A stretch of 64,000 nt of DNA from JBDXHU01 sp039989475 (GCA_039989475.1 JBDXHU010000002.1:124001-188000); one strand, 5' to 3'; positions 8,679-16,756 are shown, counted from the stretch's first letter. The notes: generated from the letters alone by a model not told the origin. Numbers and translations: made by a program.

Positions 8679-8839
8679 CTCACCTCCGACCCCACTGGGG
8701 TCGGAGGTAAATGGGGTCGGAGGTGAATGGGGTCGGAGGTGAATGGGGTCGGAGGTGAATGGGGTCAGACCCCGCTGGGGTCGGAGGTAAATGGGGTCGG
8801 AGGTGAATGGGGTCAGACCCCGCTGGGGTCGGAGGTGAT
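8679..8839 (+). repeat. 16-bp tandem repeat array (array 1), nine units ending at a start codon
   Basis: From 8696 to 8839 there are exactly nine 16-base units. Seven are type A (TGGGGTCGGAGGTRAA, the last ending GAT) and two (8760, 8808) are type B (TGGGGTCAGACCCCGC, internally palindromic), in the order AAAABAABA. The ninth unit abuts the ATG at 8840 and provides its ribosome site GGAGGTGAT. Upstream, 8679-8694 is one inverted A unit, so 8682-8708 forms a perfect 13-bp inverted repeat around one base, placed 19 bases after the previous stop codon. There are no spacers and no coding continuity. Confidence 0.95.
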
Positions 8840-9721
8840 ATGAAGATTGGTTTGTGTTTGCCATATATGAAAGCGGGGCTGACCCGGGAGGATTATCATG
8901 CCTGGTTTCGGCATATTGATCAGGGTCCCTTCCACAGTTTGTCCTGCGGTGAGCGCATTATTGGTCCGACCCAGGATATGCGTATCCTGCTGGCCTCGGC
9001 GGCGGCCCTGACCGAACGCGTGCAGATCAATGCCACGCTCTACGTGCTGCCGATGCATAACGCTGTGCGGGCTGCCAAGGAAATCGCCAGCCTAGATGTG
9101 CTCAGTGGCGGCCGCCTGACAATTACCGTCGGCTATGGTGGCCGTGAGCAAGATTACAAGGCGGTAGCTGCCCCGTACCAGGGCCGCCACGCGCGCATGG
9201 ATGAGCAAATTGCCACCATGAAGCTCATCTGGGCACAGCATCCGCCCTTCGACGGTGTCGATCCGGTTGGCCCGGTACCCTGCCAGCCGGGCGGGCCGCA
9301 GATTCTAACCGGCGCCATGGGCCCCAAGGGAATTAGCCGCAGTGCCGAGTGGGCCGATGGGATTTTCGCCTGGTCTGGTAACGGTGAGCAGAATGAACTG
9401 GAAAATACGCTCAATATGGCGGATGCGGCGTGGGTCCAGGCCGAACGGTCCGAGCAGCCCTATAAAATGGGCGGCTTCTGGTTCACGCTGACGGACGACG
9501 GCCAGCAAAAATTGTACGACTACGTTTACAACTACCTGCTGATCGCGGGCGAGGATGTGGCCAAGTGGATGGCCGGCTCGGTCAACCGCAGCCATGCGGA
9601 TGCAGTGAAAGAAGCGCTGGACAATGCTGAGGCCGCGGGTTGCCAGGAAGCTATGCTGTCCCCGATCACCGCTGAGCTTGCAGAAATCGATCGCTTAGTC
9701 GACATTATTGAAAGGCGCTAG
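8840..9721 (+). CDS. LLM-class flavin-dependent oxidoreductase
   Basis: A 293-residue luciferase-like TIM-barrel oxidoreductase using FMN or F420. It begins MKIGLCLPYMKAGLTREDYHAWF and contains the family segments RILLASAAALTERVQINATL and LDVLSGGRLTITVGYGGRE. ATG 8840 is chosen over the upstream frame extension (from 8807) because the latter would translate the repeat array; the array's last unit gives GGAGGTGAT four bases from the ATG. It is the last gene of the rightward P450 run, and its TAG shares the four bases CTAG (9718-9721) with the stop of the convergent ligase. Confidence 0.9.
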   Translation: MKIGLCLPYMKAGLTREDYHAWFRHIDQGPFHSLSCGERIIGPTQDMRILLASAAALTERVQINATLYVLPMHNAVRAAKEIASLDVLSGGRLTITVGYGGREQDYKAVAAPYQGRHARMDEQIATMKLIWAQHPPFDGVDPVGPVPCQPGGPQILTGAMGPKGISRSAEWADGIFAWSGNGEQNELENTLNMADAAWVQAERSEQPYKMGGFWFTLTDDGQQKLYDYVYNYLLIAGEDVAKWMAGSVNRSHADAVKEALDNAEAAGCQEAMLSPITAELAEIDRLVDIIERR

Positions 9722-11292
9722 CTCACGCCGCGCTCGCTGTCTCCCCAGTACTGCGCTTTTAGTACTTTTTTGTCAGGCTTGCCCACAGCGGTCATGGGGA
9801 TGCTCTGCACATAGTCAACGCTCTTGGGTGCCTGCGCCGACCCCTTGGCTTCCTTAACCAGGTCGATCAATGCCTGCGTGAGTCCTGTGTCAGCCTCCGT
9901 GCCGGGCTTTAAAACCACCACGGCTTTGACCGCCTCGCCCCATGTTTCATCAGGCACGCCAATGACCGCTACCTGGGCGACCGCTTCATGGGCCGAGAGT
10001 ACATCTTCAATCTCGCGCGGGAATACGTTGAAGCCGCCGCTCACCACCATGTCCTTCTTGCGATCAACAATATAGAGAAAGCCCTCACTGTCGAGACGAC
10101 CCACATCACCGGTGTGCAACCAGCCGCCGGCCATGGCAGCTGCGGTTTGCTCCGGCATGTCCTTATAGCCTTTCATGACCAGTGGCGCTCGCACGCAGAT
10201 CTCGCCGGCCGCACCCGCATCAACCGGCTGGTTGTTGTCGTCGAGCAAGGCCAACTGTATCCAGGGTGTCGGGCGCCCGCAGGAACCGAGTCGGCCCGCT
10301 TTGCCCAGGTCGTGCTCGCCACGCTTCATATTGGCAAGCACCATGGGCGCTTCCGATTGGCCATAAAATTGATAGAAAATCTGTCCCCAGCGTTCAATGC
10401 CCTCACGCAATCGCGCCGGGCTCATGGGAGAGGCACCGTAGAATATGGTCTCCATGCTCGACATGTCTGCGCCCTGCGAACGTTCTGCATCGAGCAGGAA
10501 GTACAGCATGACTGGCACCAGCATGGTGGCGGTTATCTGGTGCCGCTCTACCATGTCAAAAAACTCGTCGGGGCTGAAGCCCTGCATTACATAGAAGGCG
10601 CCACCTTTTTGCAGTACCGGGATGAAAAATGCGGCGGCGGCATGGGATAGCGGTGTGGCAATCAACATGCGCAATTGCTCCGGGAACTCCCACTCTGCCA
10701 TCTGCACCATCGACATATAGGCTGTGGCCCGATAGGTGCTTAATACGCCCTTCGGTTTGCCAGTGGTGCCACCGGTGTAGGTAATCGAAGACACGTCATC
10801 GGGATCGACATCTGGAGCAAGCAATGGCTGCGGTTCGAATGATTCAGCCAGGGCCAGGTAGTCATCACCAACGCCATTGGGCCCAAGGCCCAGCACGAGT
10901 AGTTTGGGAAACCGTGTTTGAAGTTCCTGCGCGCGCTCACAAAACAGCTGACTGTCAAATACCAGGGCATCAATCTCGGCGTGCTCAATTACGTAAGCGT
11001 GGTCATCGAATGACCCCAGCGGGTGCAGCGGGCAGCCGATGCAGCCGGCCAGTTGCATGGCGGCGATATTGGACAGCACCTCAGGACGGTTGCCGGAAAT
11101 CACCGCGATGCGATTGCCTTTGCCCAGGCCCTTGCTTTGTAGTGCCTGTACCAACTGACTGGTACTGCGCCTTACATCAGCGTAGCTGGCTACCTTGCCG
11201 CCGAGAAACAGGCAGGGTTCTTCATCGTAGCGATTGAGGCCGTCGACCAAAAGCTGGGGCATGAGAGGTGGATTGTGTATCGGGTCGCTCAT
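9718..11292 (-). CDS. AMP-dependent acyl-CoA synthetase/ligase
   Basis: A 524-residue ANL-superfamily enzyme. It activates a carboxylic acid as acyl-AMP and transfers it to CoA. Motifs in order: the P-loop SSITYTGGTTGKPKGV, FYQFYGQSEAP (A5), WLHTGDVGRLDSEGFLYIVDR (A7/A8 hinge), GGFNVFPREIEDVL and the C-terminal catalytic Lys region AVGKPDKK. ATG 11292 has AGGAG eight bases upstream. It converges on the P450 run, with overlapping stops, and is divergent from the AlgP-like gene. The substrate is unknown; medium-chain, isoprenoid or steroid side-chain acids would suit the surroundings. Confidence 0.93.
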   Translation of the reverse strand: MSDPIHNPPLMPQLLVDGLNRYDEEPCLFLGGKVASYADVRRSTSQLVQALQSKGLGKGNRIAVISGNRPEVLSNIAAMQLAGCIGCPLHPLGSFDDHAYVIEHAEIDALVFDSQLFCERAQELQTRFPKLLVLGLGPNGVGDDYLALAESFEPQPLLAPDVDPDDVSSITYTGGTTGKPKGVLSTYRATAYMSMVQMAEWEFPEQLRMLIATPLSHAAAAFFIPVLQKGGAFYVMQGFSPDEFFDMVERHQITATMLVPVMLYFLLDAERSQGADMSSMETIFYGASPMSPARLREGIERWGQIFYQFYGQSEAPMVLANMKRGEHDLGKAGRLGSCGRPTPWIQLALLDDNNQPVDAGAAGEICVRAPLVMKGYKDMPEQTAAAMAGGWLHTGDVGRLDSEGFLYIVDRKKDMVVSGGFNVFPREIEDVLSAHEAVAQVAVIGVPDETWGEAVKAVVVLKPGTEADTGLTQALIDLVKEAKGSAQAPKSVDYVQSIPMTAVGKPDKKVLKAQYWGDSERGVS

Positions 11293-11504
11293 TCAGTTAC
11301 TCCTGGTATGCGAACAAAAGTATAGCCAGCGGCGCGATCATGCCGATAGTAATTATCGGTCAAATTGCACTGACAAAATCGCGCGCTGCTTGCCTCAATC
11401 CTAAACTTGATTGTGCGCAATGTTTTGTAAACTCTGTGCTGTGCATTGAGCACAATAGGGCTACACTGTAAGTGTTGTACCCAACCATTACGGAGTGAAG
11501 AGTC

Positions 11505-12068
11505 ATGTTGGAGAAAGAACTGGCAGAAGCGGTCAAGATGGCCGCGCGTGCGAATAAGGAAGTTGAAAAAATGCGCGTGCGCTTGCTTAAAGAATCTGAA
11601 AAAGCGGTTGCACAAGGTAAGCGGGAACTCGCGTCTGCACGCAAGAAGCAGTCGGCAGCTAACGCACGTTTGAAAAAGGCTCGTGCCTCTTTACGTGTGC
11701 GTCCAACGACAGACAATCGGAAGAAGGTTGATGAGTTGGTGAAGCAGGCAAAGCAAATGGGCGAGACCACTCGCAAAATTGCTTCGCTGGTGGCAGATGC
11801 GCTAGAGCGTTATGTGCCGATTAAAACTGATGCAATGGTAGAGGCGCGCAAGGCCAAAGCTGCAGATCGTGCCGCGGCCATGGTAGAGCGCGCGCTGGCG
11901 CAACAGGCCAAGCGCAAGAAGAAACCAGCCAAACGGAAGGCCGCCCCAAAGAAGGCAGCCAAGCGGAAGGCCGCCCCGAAGAAAGCCGCCAAGAAGAAGG
12001 CCGCCCCGAAAAAGGTAGCCAAGCGGAAGGCCGCCCCGAAAAAGAAAGCAGCGCCGAAAAAGCGTTAG
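11505..12068 (+). CDS. AlgP/histone-H1-like basic DNA-binding protein
   Basis: A 187-residue protein. Residues 1-130 form a charged, probably coiled-coil region; residues about 138-187 are almost entirely Lys, Arg, Ala and Pro with a repeated KRKAAPKKA-type unit. Such tails resemble eukaryotic histone H1 and the pseudomonad AlgP (AlgR3) protein and bind DNA non-specifically. ATG 11505 has GGAGTGAAG upstream. A good hairpin terminator lies 10 bases after the stop, so it is monocistronic. Repeat length in this type of gene is known to vary between strains. Confidence 0.85.
   Translation: MLEKELAEAVKMAARANKEVEKMRVRLLKESEKAVAQGKRELASARKKQSAANARLKKARASLRVRPTTDNRKKVDELVKQAKQMGETTRKIASLVADALERYVPIKTDAMVEARKAKAADRAAAMVERALAQQAKRKKKPAKRKAAPKKAAKRKAAPKKAAKKKAAPKKVAKRKAAPKKKAAPKKR
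11926..12065 (+). repeat. Lys-Ala-Pro codon repeats in the AlgP-like tail
   Basis: Tandem near-identical units built on AAGCGGAAGGCCGCCCC encode the repeated KRKAAPKKA segment at the C-terminus. They are prone to slippage or unequal recombination. This is a coding repeat, not a mobile element. Confidence 0.85.
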
Positions 12069-12078
12069 CTCTGGCTTG

Positions 12079-12106
12079 AAAGCGGCGTCTTAAGGGCGCC
12101 GCTTTT
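12079..12106 (+). terminator. Intrinsic terminator after AlgP-like gene
   Basis: A nine-base stem (AAAGCGGCG with CGCCGCTTT) and a nine-base loop end in a short T run (TTTT). It may work in both directions, because the convergent SDR gene ends at 12122. Confidence 0.8.
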
Positions 12107-12121
12107 CGCAAACGCTTATAC

Positions 12122-12880
12122 TCAGCCGGCGGTTTGGCCGCCGTCTATGGCGAAGTCAATCCCGGTAACGAAACGGGCCTCGTCTGATGCCAGGTAGGCT
12201 ACAGCTGCAGCGATCTCATCGGGTTGCCCCATGTCCAGTAGCGGTATGACCCGCCCAAATAACTCCATATCGGCATCTTCCGGCGGTATGAAGTTGGTGC
12301 TCAGTGGTGTTTCAACCGCCCCTGGGCAAACCGCGTTTACGCGTACTGCTTTGCCGGCAAATTCCACGGCCAGCGCCTTCGATAGCATCACCACAGCCGC
12401 CTTGGTCGCACAATACGGGCTGTTATAGGCCATGCCGGTGCGGCCGGCGGAGGACGCCATGTTGACGATATTGCCGCCACTCTCGACAAGGTGGGGCATG
12501 GCTGCCTGGCACAGGTAGAACACGCCATTTAGATTTACCCCTACCACTTTGTTCCAGTCTTGCTCGCTAATGTCGGATAAATTCTGGGACATCGCGATAC
12601 CCGCGATATTACACAGCACATCCAGCCGCCCAAATGCGTCTACCGCCTCGGCCACCAGTTGCCTGCATTGCGCGGGCTGGGCTACATCGACTATGCCCAC
12701 CTGACTGCGACTCCCTTCCGGCAACAGGGCCACGGTTTCGTCCAGCGTCTGCGGGTTAATGTCGGCGAGATAAACGGTGGCCCCCTCGGCGGCCAGGCGC
12801 AACGCGGTGGCGCGACCTATACCCGAGCCGGCACCGGTGATCAGGGCCACCTTATCCGCAAAGCGTTGACTGTGTTGCAT
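12122..12880 (-). CDS. SDR-family NAD(P)-dependent oxidoreductase
   Basis: A classical 252-residue short-chain dehydrogenase. The cofactor loop TGAGSGIG is at 15-22, with D40 (strand-2 acidic residue, favouring NAD), NIAG at 91-94, and the catalytic S143, Y156 and K160 in NSPYCATKAA. The C-terminal GIDFAIDGGQTAG is typical. Relatives include 3-hydroxyacyl and hydroxysteroid dehydrogenases; the substrate cannot be fixed from motifs. It converges with the AlgP-like gene and is divergent from the membrane orphan at 13039, with about 160 bases between starts. Confidence 0.92.
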   Translation of the reverse strand: MQHSQRFADKVALITGAGSGIGRATALRLAAEGATVYLADINPQTLDETVALLPEGSRSQVGIVDVAQPAQCRQLVAEAVDAFGRLDVLCNIAGIAMSQNLSDISEQDWNKVVGVNLNGVFYLCQAAMPHLVESGGNIVNMASSAGRTGMAYNSPYCATKAAVVMLSKALAVEFAGKAVRVNAVCPGAVETPLSTNFIPPEDADMELFGRVIPLLDMGQPDEIAAAVAYLASDEARFVTGIDFAIDGGQTAG

Positions 12881-13038
12881 GGTTGAACTCCGCTACTTAT
12901 TAGATGCGCGGTCATGGTAGAGCTTTGGTCCCGGCAGTGTCCACAGTGAGTCTTGCCAGGCGGAACGGGGACTGTTTGCGGACACCGGCGCCGTATGCAG
13001 TTACTCTTGGCCACTAAATCATAAGAAGAATATTGCTA

Positions 13039-13599
13039 ATGACAGATTTTGAGTTTCTTTCGGTACTGATCTCTATCGTAATCGGCTTCGGCCTGACGCA
13101 CCTTCTGTCCGGATTGGGGAGGGCCTTTCACTTTCGAAACGTAAACAAGATTGATGCCGTGCATATCGCCTGGACCATCACGATATTTTTTGTGCTCGTA
13201 CTCAATTGGTGGGTGTTCCTGCTGTGGCGTGACACAAGTGTCTGGACGTATCCGATGTTTCTCACGATTGTATTGTGGACCATCAGTATGTATATCCTGG
13301 CGCTCGCGCTATACCCGCCGCATTTGCCTGAAGACGTAAACTACCGGGAGTTGTATGAATCCAACAGAACCTGGTTTCTCTCAACGTTCATCATTATGTG
13401 TCTGCTCGATATCCTCGTTACCTATATGCGAGAAAACCAGATACCCGAGTTATTCTATGTGGCGTTCGTCGGTCACTTTGCTTTGATAGCCGCCATTGGG
13501 ATAGCGTTCAAGAAGCGAAAATATGATCTATTAGCAGCCTGGTACACGGTGATCACAATGGCGCTGTGGAGTTTCGGTGTGCGCGGCACGCTTTCTTAA
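13039..13599 (+). CDS. Unrecognised integral membrane protein
   Basis: A 186-residue protein with five probable membrane helices, among them FLSVLISIVIGFGLTHLLSG, AWTITIFFVLVLNWWVFLLW and MFLTIVLWTISMYILALALY. I do not recognise the family. ATG 13039 (AAGAAG upstream) is preferred over the TTG two codons earlier. Its base composition and codon use look more A+T-rich than its neighbours, and it is flanked on the right by a repeat half unit (13739), so it may be a recent acquisition. No neighbour suggests a function. Confidence 0.7.
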   Translation: MTDFEFLSVLISIVIGFGLTHLLSGLGRAFHFRNVNKIDAVHIAWTITIFFVLVLNWWVFLLWRDTSVWTYPMFLTIVLWTISMYILALALYPPHLPEDVNYRELYESNRTWFLSTFIIMCLLDILVTYMRENQIPELFYVAFVGHFALIAAIGIAFKKRKYDLLAAWYTVITMALWSFGVRGTLS

Positions 13600-13738
13600 T
13601 GCTCGACACATCACGGCTGTGAAACAGGCTTCCAATACCTGCTGTCAGGCAGCCTGACTCGGCGTCCAGGCGATACAGAAAGTCTTTAGATGGAATAGAG
13701 ATAATGATTGTAACTAACTGAAATAAAACAGTATTTAA

Positions 13739-13757
13739 TGGGGTCAGAGTAAGTTTT
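13739..13757 (+). repeat. Solitary half unit of the TGGGGTCAGA repeat family
   Basis: The sequence TGGGGTCAGAGTAAGTTTT shares its first ten bases with the type B units of the arrays at 8.7 and 21.9 kb. It lies just beyond the stop of the TetR gene (13764). From memory, similar GGGGTCAGAGTAA ends flank REP-associated tyrosine transposase (RAYT) elements in many Gammaproteobacteria; no transposase is present here. Confidence 0.5.
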
Positions 13758-13763
13758 AACAAC

Positions 13764-14384
13764 TCAGCTCGCAGCTGGGCTGATCACGCTGGCAAAGAGG
13801 CGGCGCGCTTCCTGCAATTTCTCCGTAATCGGGTAGTCGGGGTTCACGGCCCAGTTCACTATCATGGTATTGGTTGTGCCCATGACCATATCGGCCAGCA
13901 GTTCCGGCGTGAAATCGCAGTTGGTGTCGCCCCGACTCTGGCCTTGCTCAAACACGCGAGCCAGGTGATCGCGCAAGGAGTCGCTGACATCGCGCAGGTG
14001 GTTCTCGTCATCCAGCGACCCCGGCATGATCAGGATCAGGGCCCGGTCGATGTCGCTGTAGCTGGCGATGTTGGTCTCCATGTAATCGATCATGGCGGCA
14101 ATGCGCTGTGGGGTTGAACTGTGGTCCTCCACAATCTTGTGCATCATCTCATCGGCGGTAAACCAGACCCGACTCTGGCTCAGCGATTGCAGTAGAGCCT
14201 GCTTGTTAGGGAAGTGGCCGTAGAAGGTGCGCCGGGCCACATCTGCCGCCAGGCAGATTTGCTCGATGCTCACATCCTCGATACCCGCGCCCTTGAACAG
14301 CTCATAGGCCGCATCCTCGATGCGGCTGCGGATTTCCTGTTTACGCTTTTCCCGCCGTCCCGGCAGGCTCTCGCTCGCTTCCAC
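13764..14384 (-). CDS. TetR-family transcriptional regulator
   Basis: A 206-residue regulator. The N-terminal helix-turn-helix is at about 18-65, with VSIEQICLAADVARRTFYGH as the recognition region; the C-terminal half is a helical ligand-binding domain of the TetR_C type. The start is GTG 14384 with AGGAA upstream. It is divergent from the amidohydrolase gene (14539) across a 154-base gap, the usual arrangement for a repressor of a catabolic operon, so it probably controls the amidohydrolase / Rieske / decarboxylase-like run (inference). Confidence 0.92.
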   Translation of the reverse strand: MEASESLPGRREKRKQEIRSRIEDAAYELFKGAGIEDVSIEQICLAADVARRTFYGHFPNKQALLQSLSQSRVWFTADEMMHKIVEDHSSTPQRIAAMIDYMETNIASYSDIDRALILIMPGSLDDENHLRDVSDSLRDHLARVFEQGQSRGDTNCDFTPELLADMVMGTTNTMIVNWAVNPDYPITEKLQEARRLFASVISPAAS

Positions 14385-14538
14385 GTGATGTCGTTCCTGG
14401 TTCAGAGCACCGGTCGCAGGGCGACCAGGCTCTACAAATTGCCTGCAGGCTGTTGCATCGCAGGGGGTAATCGACTATAAAAGTATACAAATGTGCATCA
14501 ATGCTCAAGTGTGAATATAGTTTATTTTGAGGTAGCTC
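14385..14538. promoter_or_regulatory. Divergent promoter/operator region, TetR gene versus catabolic operon
   Basis: This is the A+T-rich gap between the TetR start (leftward) and the amidohydrolase start (rightward). It must hold at least one promoter and probably the TetR operator. The part around 14480-14520 (TATACAAATGTGCATC and GTGTGAATATAG) looks weakly symmetrical, but no clean palindrome stands out. TTTTGAGG near 14526 is the amidohydrolase ribosome site. Confidence 0.45.
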
Positions 14539-15750
14539 ATGTCTGAACGTCTCATCGTGGTGTCTTCCGACTGCCACGCCGGCCTGCCCATTGCTGATTA
14601 CAAGCCCTACGTCGACAGCCAGTATCACGAGATGATGGATATGGCCGTGCCGATCCAGATCGAGATGACGCAGAAGGCGGAGTCCACCTTCCTGATCAAG
14701 GAGATCAATGACGAATGGCGCAGCGGTATTGAGCAGCAGCTGACCGGCGCCTGGGATTATGACGAGCGCATCAAAATGCTCGACCAGGATGGCATTGCCG
14801 CCGAGGTCATCTTTCCCGATGGCATCACCGAGATTAATACGCCGCCTTTTGGCGCCGGCCTGGGCCTGCCGACCAAGGACATCGTGCCCGAATTGCAGTG
14901 GGCCGGGGCCATGGCTCATAACCGTTGGCTGGCTGAACTGTGCGCCAATAATCCAGCGCGCCATATCGGCGTTGGCATTATCCCCCTGTTGTGGGACGTC
15001 GATGAAGCCATCGAAAAGCTGCGCTGGTGTGTGGACAACGGCCTGCGCGCGGTGATGATCCCGTCCATGACCAACGAACACGAGGCCTACAACCACCTCA
15101 AGTACGATCCTTTCTGGGCTGCCTGTGAAGAGCTGGGCGTGATTATTCATTTCCATTCTGGCCCGGCCGACACACCGGCCTATTTCGGACCGGATTTTCC
15201 CGTTGCATCCACCGAGGATCGGCCGGGCGCCATGGGTATCTATGTGTCCGAGGTGATGTGGTGGTTGTACCGGCCACTGACCTTCATGATCTGGGGCGGT
15301 GTGTTCGAGCGCTATCCGAAGCTTAAGACTGTGATCACCGAGGGCGGAACCACCTGGATGTTGCCCTCCTGGCTGCGCATGCTGGACCACAATTTCACCG
15401 ACGTGCATCACAGTGCCAAGTTGGGCGATTTCCGCAGCCATTTGTCGATGGCGCCGAGTGAGTATTTCGCTCGCAATATCGGCGTCGGCGCCTCCTGCAT
15501 ACCGCGCGGCGACGTGGAGGTGCGCGAGCAGTTGGGGGTAGAGAAAATGATGTGGGGCAGCGATTACCCGCACCCTGAAGGCACCTGGCCCCAGACCGAG
15601 AGTATTCTCGACGAGGTGTTCAAGGGTTTCCCGGCCGCCGATGTGGCCGCCATTCTCGGGCTCAACGCGGTCAAGTTCTACGACCTGGACCAGCCAGCCC
15701 TGCGCAGCCTGGCGGATCGAATCGGACCTGAAGCCAGCCGCTTTCAGTGA
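14539..15750 (+). CDS. Amidohydrolase-2 family metal-dependent hydrolase (ACMSD-like fold)
   Basis: A 403-residue TIM-barrel metallo-hydrolase. The first metal motif is DCH (residues 11-13) in place of the usual HxH; later motifs are IIHFHSG (H204, H206) and MWGSDYPHPEG (D342), in line with amidohydrolase family 2, whose members hydrolyse or decarboxylate cyclic acids. The ribosome site TTGAGG precedes ATG 14539. Thirty-four bases separate its stop from the Rieske gene start, so it heads an operon. The substrate is unknown; its partners suggest ring or side-chain breakdown of a steroid- or aromatic-type compound. Confidence 0.88.
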   Translation: MSERLIVVSSDCHAGLPIADYKPYVDSQYHEMMDMAVPIQIEMTQKAESTFLIKEINDEWRSGIEQQLTGAWDYDERIKMLDQDGIAAEVIFPDGITEINTPPFGAGLGLPTKDIVPELQWAGAMAHNRWLAELCANNPARHIGVGIIPLLWDVDEAIEKLRWCVDNGLRAVMIPSMTNEHEAYNHLKYDPFWAACEELGVIIHFHSGPADTPAYFGPDFPVASTEDRPGAMGIYVSEVMWWLYRPLTFMIWGGVFERYPKLKTVITEGGTTWMLPSWLRMLDHNFTDVHHSAKLGDFRSHLSMAPSEYFARNIGVGASCIPRGDVEVREQLGVEKMMWGSDYPHPEGTWPQTESILDEVFKGFPAADVAAILGLNAVKFYDLDQPALRSLADRIGPEASRFQ

Positions 15751-15784
15751 GCGCTAATAGAGTGAGAACAGTGGAGTGTACGCT

Positions 15785-16756
15785 ATGAACAGCATCCAGG
15801 ATCCAGCCAATGCAGGCGCGATCGGTGACTGTGAGTCCAAGTCAGAATATGTACTGCCGTTTCCGATTGGCTGGTACTCGGTTGGACGCGGTCGCGAACT
15901 GGCCAAAGGTGAGGTCAAGCCGGTATATGCCTTTGATCGTGAGCTGGCGCTATTCCGTACCCGCGAGGGCAAGGCAGTGGTGCTGGACGCTTTTTGTCCC
16001 CATCTCGGTGCTCACCTTGGTTACGAGGGCCGCGTGGTAGGTGAAAATATCCGCTGCCCCTTCCACGGCTGGCAGTTTGGCGACGATGGTGCCTGCAAGG
16101 AAATTCCCTACTGCGAAGACATTCCCGAGCGCGCCCGTGTGCGTGCCTGGCCGGTCAGCGAAACCAATGGTGACATCATGGTCTGGTATCACCCGGACGG
16201 CGCTGACCCCAGCTTCGATGTTCCAGAAGTGCCGGAGCTTGGCAGTGATGACTGGAGCGATCCCCAGTACTGGGAGTTCACCATTCCCAACCATGTCCAG
16301 AATATCGCCGAGAACGTTTGCGACCCGGAGCATTTCCAGTTTGTACACAAGCAGCCGGAAACGCCGGAGAACGAGATTACCGTGGCAGATGATGGCCGGG
16401 TACTGACCCTGGTTGCCGATGCCAAGCACGCCGAGCACCCGAACATACTCACCGCCACGGTACACAACCCTGGCCTGGCCATTGTGCGCACCAGTTACGG
16501 TCCCAATGCCGAGATGTTGGTGTATTCCACCGCCCAGCCAACCAGGCATAATGAAACGCATATGCGCTGGACCCTGACTGTGCGCAAAGAGATCGTGGAC
16601 CTGGTTGGCGATGATGTGATGAAGGGCATCAAGGCCGGCATTCACGACGACTTCCCCATCTGGGAGCACAAGATCTACCGCAAGCAGCCGGTGTTCTGTA
16701 AGGCCGACGAGAGCCTGGTGCTGTTCCGCAAATGGGTGCGCCAATTCTACCTGTAA
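15785..16756 (+). CDS. Rieske non-heme iron oxygenase, KshA/DAF-36-like
   Basis: A 323-residue oxygenase component. The Rieske [2Fe-2S] ligands are C71, H73, C91 and H94 (CPHLGAHLG and CPFHGW). The catalytic domain has N177-V-C-D180-P-E-H183-F-Q-F-V-H188, giving the bridging Asp and the two iron His ligands. The C-terminal FPIWEHKIYRKQPVF and FRKWVRQFYL match the end of 3-ketosteroid 9-alpha-hydroxylase KshA and cholesterol 7-desaturase (DAF-36/Neverland) better than ring-hydroxylating dioxygenases. ATG 15785 is chosen over GTG 15776 because GTGGAG lies at good spacing. A reductase (KshB-like) is not in the window. Confidence 0.9.
   Translation: MNSIQDPANAGAIGDCESKSEYVLPFPIGWYSVGRGRELAKGEVKPVYAFDRELALFRTREGKAVVLDAFCPHLGAHLGYEGRVVGENIRCPFHGWQFGDDGACKEIPYCEDIPERARVRAWPVSETNGDIMVWYHPDGADPSFDVPEVPELGSDDWSDPQYWEFTIPNHVQNIAENVCDPEHFQFVHKQPETPENEITVADDGRVLTLVADAKHAEHPNILTATVHNPGLAIVRTSYGPNAEMLVYSTAQPTRHNETHMRWTLTVRKEIVDLVGDDVMKGIKAGIHDDFPIWEHKIYRKQPVFCKADESLVLFRKWVRQFYL

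Noticed and set aside
8679..8839. A possible CRISPR array because of the regular short repeats
   Set aside because: The units are 16 bases with no spacers, and no cas genes are nearby.
14480..14520. A TetR operator palindrome
   Set aside because: Only weak partial symmetry is visible, so it is reported as a region and not as a defined site.
14341..15573. A 410-codon minus-strand frame opposite the amidohydrolase
   Set aside because: His/Gly/Gln-rich shadow typical of the antisense of G+C-rich genes; the plus-strand product has metal-site motifs.
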